A stretch of 7,008 bases of DNA from Lentisphaerota bacterium. GTDB lineage: Bacteria; Verrucomicrobiota; Lentisphaeria; Oligosphaerales; JAFGRS01. Under the pieces are notes generated by a model. It had not been told where the DNA came from. It searched no databases and saw only the letters and a program-made list of their open reading frames with translations. This document shows positions 1 through 4,109 of the stretch, piece by piece. The position numbers and the translations under genes were made by a program. Position 1 is the stretch's first letter. Each line of letters starts with the position of its first letter. The stretch lies in the NCBI GenBank assembly GCA_012514865.1, contig JAAYZO010001014.1:1-7008 (forward strand), given 5' to 3'.

Positions 1-25
1 CCGGGCTGTCGGTTCGCCGACCCGG
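1..25. terminator. GC-rich hairpin with TTCG tetraloop
   Basis: GTCGG (8-12) and CCGAC (17-21) pair perfectly around a TTCG loop, and CCGG at 1-4 can add a second stem with CCGG at 22-25 across a 3-nt bulge. A C(UUCG)G-type loop is unusually stable in RNA, although here the closing pair is G-C rather than C-G. No U-tract follows on either strand, so a terminator role for a gene beyond the window edge is only a guess. Confidence 0.35.
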
Positions 26-38
26 CGCTATGGTATAG

Positions 39-58
39 GCGACGCCGGGCGACGCCGG
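39..58. repeat. Tandem 10-mer, two perfect copies
   Basis: The decamer gcgacgccgg occurs twice back to back (39-48 and 49-58). It has no evident function. It lies between the left-edge hairpin and the first cacgaa element. Confidence 0.6.
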
Positions 59-72
59 CGCGTGGCATTCCT

Positions 73-94
73 TGAAAAGCACGAAAGGCACGAA
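73..94 (+). repeat. cacgaa element, copy A
   Basis: This 22-bp sequence, built on GAAAAGCACGAAAGGCACG, matches the reverse complement of 205-226 at 20 of 22 positions. It is in the same orientation as copy C at 315-340. It could therefore pair with copy B as an alternative to the B:C palindrome. The unit is internally repetitive, with CACGAA recurring about every 9 bp. Confidence 0.65.
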
Positions 95-160
95 CTGGAG
101 GACATTCGGAGAGGTGAGAGCGGCAACACAGTCCGCCAGGCGCCCGTCGCCGTTCGCGTG

Positions 161-179
161 TCGGGCCTCTCGTGCCCGA
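161..179. repeat. Small hairpin, 6-bp stem
   Basis: TCGGGC at 161-166 and GCCCGA at 174-179 are perfect inverted repeats around a 7-nt loop (ctctcgt). The hairpin lies between copies A and B of the cacgaa element, inside the loop that A:B pairing would form. No U-tract is present on either side. Confidence 0.4.
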
Positions 180-204
180 TCCAATCCAATCCGGTCCTGT
201 CCTG

Positions 205-340
205 TTCGTGTCTTTCGTGCTTTTCGTGGTTAAAGATCGGCTCCGGATTGTCTGGACCGTCTCACCCGGCGGGTCACATCCGCAACCGTCCAGACTATAG
301 CGCGACGATTAGTGACCACGAAGGGCACGAAAGACTCGAC
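205..340. repeat. 136-bp imperfect palindrome with cacgaa arms
   Basis: The outer arms 205-230 (copy B) and 315-340 (copy C) match in inverted orientation at 22 of 26 positions. An inner perfect 8-bp inverted repeat (GTCTGGAC at 250-257, GTCCAGAC at 288-295) has the same centre, 272/273, so the two pairings belong to one concentric structure. The connecting 19-bp segments match at about half their positions and the central 28 bp are unpaired. A further 10-bp inverted pair (TCCGGTCCTG at 190-199 and its complement at 368-377) lies just outside, off-centre by about 22 bp. The structure resembles a small palindromic intergenic repeat (REP- or MITE-like). No transposase and no clear target-site duplication were seen. 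Confidence 0.65.
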
Positions 341-403
341 GAGGAAGGATGGGCCGGGAGAACCAGGCAGGACCGGACGTGCGCGCCCTCTCCCTTCCGT
401 CTT

Positions 404-428
404 CCTGGCGATCTTGGCGGCTTGGCGA
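404..428 (+). repeat. Triple CTTGGCG-like direct repeat
   Basis: Three near-identical units of about 8 bp (ctggcgat, cttggcgg, cttggcga) follow one another. This short-period pattern differs from the cacgaa element nearby. It does not continue into any open frame with coding character. Confidence 0.5.
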
Positions 429-743
429 GAAGCCTCCCCCTGCCCTCAGCCGGGCGGGGCCAGGTAGCCTTGCTTCTCGGCCGCGGTGATGGCCTGGTCG
501 GCGTACACTCCAAAGCCTGTCGCCACGGCGCCCTCGGCAGGCGTGCTACCTCCGGCTCCCACAGAGTGTGATCCGGGCACTCATGAAAGACCGCTTCGCG
601 TCTGCCCTTCTGGCCTCTGGCTTGGGGGCATTCCTCCATGGTACCCGGTCGGCGGGCAGCCGTCCTCACCTCCAGCGGGCAACCTGTTCGGCGCCCGCGG
701 GACGACTCTGGCTGGCAAGCCCTCTCGTCTATGCCGCGCGCGC

Positions 744-1661
744 CTATGCCAGCGACCGTCGCAGGATGCCCAGCGCCTCCTGATCCAGCGCCGAGGTAAG
801 TGGCCCGAGCGCCTGCTCGAGGTGCCGAAGCCAGGCCTGGGCGGCCGAGTCACCCTCGGCTGCGAAAGCTCGAGCATCCCCCCGGCTCTGACCGGCCCGC
901 GGCCCCAGACCACGGAGGACGCCGCGAACAACGACTCCCGCAGCCAGGCTCAGTGCCAGCGACACCAGCAGCGCCAGGAGCCCGCCGGAGGCGACGTTGG
1001 CCAGGGCGGCCCCGGTGCCAATCGCGGCACCGCTGCTGGCCACGGCGACGGCCGCATGACGCAGCTCGGGCGTCCACGACTCACCGCGCGTGCGCAGACG
1101 CCAGGCGGCCGCGAGGGCGACGGCGGCCGCCAGGAGAGCCAACGGGTTCGCTCCTGCCAGACCGGCCAGGCCCGAGCCCGCCGCAATCTCGACGAGGGCT
1201 TCCGAGTCGGCACGATCGACGCCCATCACCACGGCAGCGACGGTCAGCGCACCGCCAAAGACATCCATGGCATTGATCTGCAGGAGGTCTGCCTGCCAGG
1301 CTTTGGAGATGCCGAGATGCGTCTGCATCCATGAGGAGGCCGCGCGGTACGACTCCGGCGCGAGGGAGACCAGAGGCAGCCCCATGACCGAGAACAGATC
1401 CTTGACCAGATGCCGGGCCGTCCCTAAGACCGCGGCTGCCGTGGAGTCATCCGGAACCGCGGCGCGGGCGGCGGCGAAGGCCCCTGCCAGGTCGTGCTGG
1501 CCGTCGAGGAGGTGATGCAGGCGCGACCCTCCGACGTGCGTCGCCAGGTAGGCGGCGTCGATGGCCTTGTCGTAGTGCGTCGTGTTGGCAGTGTTGATGA
1601 GTTCGGCCAGCAGGCGGTCAAGCTCGAGACCGCTGGGTGAGGCCGACGTCGCGCTCACCAT
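744..1661 (-). CDS. Uncharacterised polytopic membrane protein
   Basis: I do not recognise the family of this 305-residue protein. The first 130 residues are soluble-looking and helical. They include the segment HYDKAIDAAYL near 29-39, a Gly/His-rich stretch (GGSRLHHLLDGQHD) at 44-57 and PDDS at 70-73. Hydrophobic segments follow at about 134-148, 163-188, 202-222 and 225-248. Each is rich in Ala, Gly and Leu, giving three to four membrane helices. The C-terminal 55 residues are charged and probably cytoplasmic. The start at 1661 lacks a clear ribosome binding site. An upstream ATG at 1790 has GGAGG (1796-1800) 5 nt before it and would add 43 residues. Those codons, however, show no coding-type base bias (GC by codon position about 72/79/70 per cent), are Arg/Ser/Pro/Gly-rich and contain a perfect hairpin, so I prefer 1661. 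The gene is last in the run and may supply the membrane partner for the two GTPases, which is inference. The frame is well supported; the start is less certain. Confidence 0.85.
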   Translation of the reverse strand: MVSATSASPSGLELDRLLAELINTANTTHYDKAIDAAYLATHVGGSRLHHLLDGQHDLAGAFAAARAAVPDDSTAAAVLGTARHLVKDLFSVMGLPLVSLAPESYRAASSWMQTHLGISKAWQADLLQINAMDVFGGALTVAAVVMGVDRADSEALVEIAAGSGLAGLAGANPLALLAAAVALAAAWRLRTRGESWTPELRHAAVAVASSGAAIGTGAALANVASGGLLALLVSLALSLAAGVVVRGVLRGLGPRAGQSRGDARAFAAEGDSAAQAWLRHLEQALGPLTSALDQEALGILRRSLA

Positions 1662-1683
1662 CCAGGCCGGCGGCGGAGGGGAA

Positions 1684-1713
1684 CGCCGCCCGGTCCCATC
1701 AGGCCGGGCGGCG
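1684..1713 (-). terminator. Perfect 10-bp-stem hairpin between coiled-coil and membrane genes
   Basis: CGCCGCCCGG at 1684-1693 and CCGGGCGGCG at 1704-1713 are exact inverted repeats with a 10-nt loop. On the minus strand the stem is followed by only TT and then C-rich sequence, so it is not a classical intrinsic terminator. It could attenuate transcription or protect the upstream mRNA end, and it lies 23 bp before the preferred start of the membrane-protein gene. If that gene starts at 1790, the hairpin would be inside its coding sequence. Confidence 0.45.
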
Positions 1714-1806
1714 TGATCCGTGCTGCGGGATCCCACGGGATGAGAGCCTGAGCTTAACCGACCCCGAGCGCCTGGGGAGACCGGGAGCATGCCATCCTCC
1801 GGCGTA

Positions 1807-1819
1807 AGACGGTCCGTCT
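1807..1819. promoter_or_regulatory. 13-bp perfect palindrome, possible operator
   Basis: AGACGG and CCGTCT are perfect half-sites around a single central T. The site lies in the 200-bp gap between the coiled-coil gene and the membrane-protein gene, where a separate promoter or regulator site would be expected. No convincing -35/-10 pair was recognised beside it. Confidence 0.25.
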
Positions 1820-1861
1820 GGTTCGATGACGAGCCGCCATGCGGCGCGTGACGGGGTCAGG

Positions 1862-3067
1862 CTACTCACCCATGGTGGACGACCCGCTGAAGAGCCAGCA
1901 CAGTCTGCCCCAGAAGCCGGCGTCGGCCGGCGGGAGGCGACGCGACAGCTCGTCATTGCAGGGCGAGACGGTGGGGGCAGCCCCCCCCCCGGAGCGCGGC
2001 ACAGCGGACTTGAGTTCGTCGAGCTCCTTCCGCATCGCGGCCAGCTCAGCAGAGGGCTGGCTCGCTCCTGCCTTGGGCAGCGCGGCGGCCTGGAGCGTCT
2101 TGAGTTCTGCCCGTACCGCGTCCAAGGCAGCAGAGGCCTGGTTTGCCTCCGCCTTGGTCTGCAGAGCGGCCCGGAGTTTGTCGAGTTCCTTCTGCATCGC
2201 GGCGAGATCGGCAGAGGCCTGGTTTACCTCCGCCTTGGTCTGCGCGGCGGCCTGGAGCGTCTTGAGGTCTGCCCGCGTCGTGTTCAGGTCCTTGAGGGCC
2301 TTGCATGCATCCGCCTTGGCCTTGTTAGCCTCCTCATTGGCCTGTTGGGCGTCACGCTGGGCCTGGTCGGCGACCTTCTTCATCGTCTCCAGATCGCCCT
2401 TGGCCTGCCTCTGCCACGGCTCGATCTCCGCCTTGATTCGCCCGGCCGCCGCCTCCGCGGCAGCAACGGCGGCTTGGGCGCTCTTGGCGGCTTTCGCTGC
2501 CGTTTCAGCGCACGCGCTGACCTCCCCATGCTTGGCGTTGACTCCGTCGGCGAGTTCATCAACCTTGCCGCGAGCCCCTTCTGCCGCCGTCATCGCCGCC
2601 TCTGCCTTGGCCGCCGCGTCAGTGGCGGCATCGGCCCGCTTCGCCGCTTCCTCGCGCGCCTCCCCGGCCTCTGCCGCAGCCTTCCCGGCCTCTGCCGCCG
2701 CCGCCTCAAGCTTGTGATAGAGTTCGCCCCACTTGTGGCAGTGCTCATCGACTCGCTTCAGATGATCGTCAGCGATCTTCTTGAAGGCCTTTTCGAGTTT
2801 ACTGTGGTCGGCAAGCTTCTCGACGAGTTCCGTCACGCTCGCATTGTCCGCTTTCGTCTCGAGCGCCGTTTGGGTCCCGCGCATCTCGTCAGCGAGCTTC
2901 TCCAAGTGCTTCTGATCCGCCTTCGTGGCGAGTTGCTTCTCGATGGGCTTCAGGTCATCGGGGTCAAGGACCTTCACCTTGCTCAACTTGTGGTCGTGGT
3001 TCCAGACCATCCGTGCGCCGGGCGCCGTTGTTTCATCATGCACGTCAGCAATCACTTCTCGCGGCAT
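1862..3067 (-). CDS. Coiled-coil repeat protein (scaffold-like)
   Basis: This 401-residue protein has no catalytic motif that I recognise. After a short polar N-terminus (1-40), residues 41-120 form a coiled coil with two TKAD motifs (48-51, 71-74). Residues 120-265 are extremely Ala/Lys/Glu-rich, of the kind seen in long rods such as TolA-like proteins. Residues 268-348 hold three 27-residue repeats plus a partial fourth (LDELKSAVP). A Gly/Pro linker follows, then an aromatic tail with GFWGRLCWLF at 384-393. No signal peptide or full membrane helix is visible, so the protein is probably cytoplasmic; the tail could touch a membrane. The ATG at 3067 has AAGGAG (3077-3082) 9 nt upstream. The gene follows the small GTPase by 66 bp. 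A G10 run at codons 360-363 makes the C-terminal frame unstable. A structural or oligomerising partner of the neighbouring GTPases is plausible but inferred. The plus-strand frame over the same bases is a mirror of its Ala-rich codons. Confidence 0.9.
   Translation of the reverse strand: MPREVIADVHDETTAPGARMVWNHDHKLSKVKVLDPDDLKPIEKQLATKADQKHLEKLADEMRGTQTALETKADNASVTELVEKLADHSKLEKAFKKIADDHLKRVDEHCHKWGELYHKLEAAAAEAGKAAAEAGEAREEAAKRADAATDAAAKAEAAMTAAEGARGKVDELADGVNAKHGEVSACAETAAKAAKSAQAAVAAAEAAAGRIKAEIEPWQRQAKGDLETMKKVADQAQRDAQQANEEANKAKADACKALKDLNTTRADLKTLQAAAQTKAEVNQASADLAAMQKELDKLRAALQTKAEANQASAALDAVRAELKTLQAAALPKAGASQPSAELAAMRKELDELKSAVPRSGGGAAPTVSPCNDELSRRLPPADAGFWGRLCWLFSGSSTMGE
1981..1990 (-). 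repeat. G10 homopolymer within coding sequence
   Basis: Ten consecutive C on the plus strand (G on the coding strand) encode Gly360-Gly362 and the first base of Ala363 of the coiled-coil protein. Gain of one G would stop the frame at 1953-1955, removing the aromatic tail. Loss of one G would read on to a stop near 1699, replacing the tail with unrelated sequence. The tract is both a possible phase-variation switch and a likely place for sequencing or assembly error. Confidence 0.8.
2024..2266 (-). repeat. Three tandem 81-bp coding repeats (27 residues each)
   Basis: Units 2186-2266, 2105-2185 and 2024-2104 encode residues 268-294, 295-321 and 322-348 of the coiled-coil protein. The core pattern is QTKAExNQASA followed by a helix ending in K/A-E. 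The first two units are nearly identical across a stretch of about 33 bp (2133-2165 against 2214-2246). Units 1 and 3 resemble each other more in their flanks (LKTLQAAA, LAAM-KELD-L), which implies a 54-residue higher-order period. A partial fourth unit follows to about 1997. The 27-residue length is close to, but not a multiple of, the heptad. Confidence 0.85.
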
Positions 3068-3076
3068 TGTCTTTCT

Positions 3077-3082
3077 CTCCTT
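3077..3082 (-). promoter_or_regulatory. Ribosome binding site of the coiled-coil gene
   Basis: AAGGAG lies 9 nt before the ATG at 3067 on the minus strand. It fixes the start and matches the spacing of the site before the small GTPase. Confidence 0.75.
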
Positions 3083-3129
3083 GCCTCGCCATTCGGTTCA
3101 CGCCTCACCGGCATCCGCTCGTGAGTTCC

Positions 3130-3146
3130 GGCCTCAGGCCGAGGCC
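3130..3146 (-). other. Hairpin overlapping the stop of the small GTPase gene
   Basis: GGCCTC (3130-3135) and GAGGCC (3141-3146) form a 6-bp stem with a 5-nt loop that spans the TGA at 3134-3136. No U-tract follows. It could slow transcription or act as an mRNA end, but such short GC stems also arise by chance in this base composition. Confidence 0.25.
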
Positions 3147-4054
3147 TCCAGCGCCAGTTCATGCCTCTCCTGACGCCATGTGTCGAACGCCCGGGATAGG
3201 TCTACGTGGGCCCGCAGGGGCGCGAAGGCCATGCCACCGCCACGGAAGAAGTCGAGCACCGGCTCGACGCGGCTCATGGCAGCGATCTGCGGTTTCGACG
3301 GCATTGAGAGCCCCTGGTCTTCAAAGCTGCCGTTGATCCCCCTGTCCCACTGCTCGAGCAGATCGGAGAACCTGGTCTTGCCCTGGGCTTCCACCTTGGA
3401 CCATAGATACCATGCCAGATTGCAGGGCCACACCGTCCGGCCCTCCGCGATAGGTACGGGAGACACGCCCAGATTCCTCATGTGCGCCTCAATCTCATCA
3501 CGTGCTTTGGTACAGGCACCGGGATCCCTGTGCTCCATGCAGTTCATGATCACCGCGAATGGACTGTGCAGGCTGGCCACCTTACGGATGACCTCCTCGG
3601 AGGGCGCTGACAGTCTCTCCGGCAGCACAACGAGGACGAAGTCGACTGGGTTCTGCGGGTCGTCGAGCACAGCCATTGTCTGTAGGGTGTCCTTGCTGCC
3701 CTCCTCACCACGTGCATCCAGTCCGGGGGTATCCATCACAACCGCATGGCGGAGGCACTCCCGGTTCATGACGAACTCCACGCGGTCCAGTTCCTTGAAT
3801 GCATTCTTGGACGTCCCGTCATGCTTGCGGTACTCCGGGAGATCCATCTTCAGGGGTGTATCCGAATTGTCATGGAAGAGCCGGGCAATCTCGTCATTTC
3901 CGTAGCGGAACCGCGACACCACATGGGTCGTCGGATTCCCGTCGCCCATGTGGGCGACGCTGTCCGCCAGCAGGCAGTTCATGAGTGTGGACTTGCCGAC
4001 CTGATAGGTGCCGACAATCGCCACGACGGGCATGGCAGAGTCGTTCTGGGGCAT
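3134..4054 (-). CDS. Stand-alone dynamin/Era-like GTPase
   Basis: This 306-residue protein is a P-loop GTPase of the TRAFAC/dynamin-Era superclass, which binds and probably hydrolyses GTP. G1 is GTYQVGKST at 15-23 (Lys21, Ser22). The G2 threonine is likely in PTTH at 41-44. G3 is DTPG at 108-111. A beta strand FVLVVLP at 139-145 precedes the G4 position, which reads NCME at 171-174 instead of NKxD. The helical C-terminus (about 225-306) has no membrane segment, so the protein should be cytoplasmic. The start at 4054 is fixed by AAGGAG 9 nt upstream. The longer frame from 4183 would overlap the dynamin gene and adds Arg/Ala-rich shadow sequence. It follows the large dynamin-like gene by 55 bp and precedes the coiled-coil gene by 66 bp, which fits co-transcription. 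Bacterial dynamin-like proteins are often encoded next to a second GTPase. A partnership here is inferred from that and from the similar P-loops (aromatic-Gln-x-Gly-Lys-Ser-Thr). Confidence 0.9.
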   Translation of the reverse strand: MPQNDSAMPVVAIVGTYQVGKSTLMNCLLADSVAHMGDGNPTTHVVSRFRYGNDEIARLFHDNSDTPLKMDLPEYRKHDGTSKNAFKELDRVEFVMNRECLRHAVVMDTPGLDARGEEGSKDTLQTMAVLDDPQNPVDFVLVVLPERLSAPSEEVIRKVASLHSPFAVIMNCMEHRDPGACTKARDEIEAHMRNLGVSPVPIAEGRTVWPCNLAWYLWSKVEAQGKTRFSDLLEQWDRGINGSFEDQGLSMPSKPQIAAMSRVEPVLDFFRGGGMAFAPLRAHVDLSRAFDTWRQERHELALEASA

Positions 4055-4063
4055 AGTCGCGGT

Positions 4064-4069
4064 CTCCTT
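4064..4069 (-). promoter_or_regulatory. Ribosome binding site deciding the small GTPase start
   Basis: AAGGAG lies 9 nt before the ATG at 4054. It supports that start over the upstream in-frame ATG at 4183, which is inside the preceding gene. Confidence 0.75.
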
Positions 4070-4109
4070 TCCTTGCAGGGGGTCTCTCTCCCGGAGCGCG
4101 GCCGCGGCG

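Larger units (their letters stand above)
1..743. other. Repeat-rich intergenic region without a convincing gene
   Basis: This stretch lies downstream of the membrane-protein gene and has no open frame that looks coding on either strand. The longest frames (62-571 on plus, 295-669 on minus) run through the repeats, have Arg/Ser/Pro/Gly-rich compositions and lack ribosome binding sites. It contains a UUCG hairpin at the left edge, a tandem 10-mer, three copies of a 'cacgaa' element, a hairpin at 161-179, pentamer runs such as ccaatccaatcc (181-192) and gtcctgtcct (194-203), and a triple CTTGGCG-like repeat at 404-428. I saw no T-tract terminator for the minus-strand operon. A 6-bp stem with a 12-nt loop at 675-698 (gcgggc/gcccgc) is the only modest hairpin near the operon end. 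One short minus-strand frame (446-580) ends in plausible protein sequence but has no supported start. Confidence 0.7.

Noticed and set aside
62..571. Plus-strand open frame of 169 residues in the left intergenic block
   Set aside because: It passes through the cacgaa repeats and the palindrome, has a GTG start without a ribosome binding site, and its composition is not protein-like.
1..743. CRISPR array suggested by short recurring motifs
   Set aside because: The copies are few, in mixed orientation, imperfect and unevenly spaced; there are no uniform spacers and no cas genes.
486..1334. Plus-strand open frame of 282 residues
   Set aside because: It runs from non-coding DNA into the antisense of the membrane-protein gene, with Gly/Arg/Pro/Gln-rich low-complexity sequence.
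1826..3124. Long plus-strand open frame of 432 residues
   Set aside because: It is antisense to the coiled-coil gene; its Leu/Arg/Gly-rich repeats mirror the Ala/Lys/Glu codons of the real gene, and it has no sensible domain.
4097..4106. 10-bp palindrome CGCGGCCGCG before the small GTPase
   Set aside because: It is a pure GC palindrome in GC-rich DNA next to the stop of the upstream gene; chance is a sufficient explanation.
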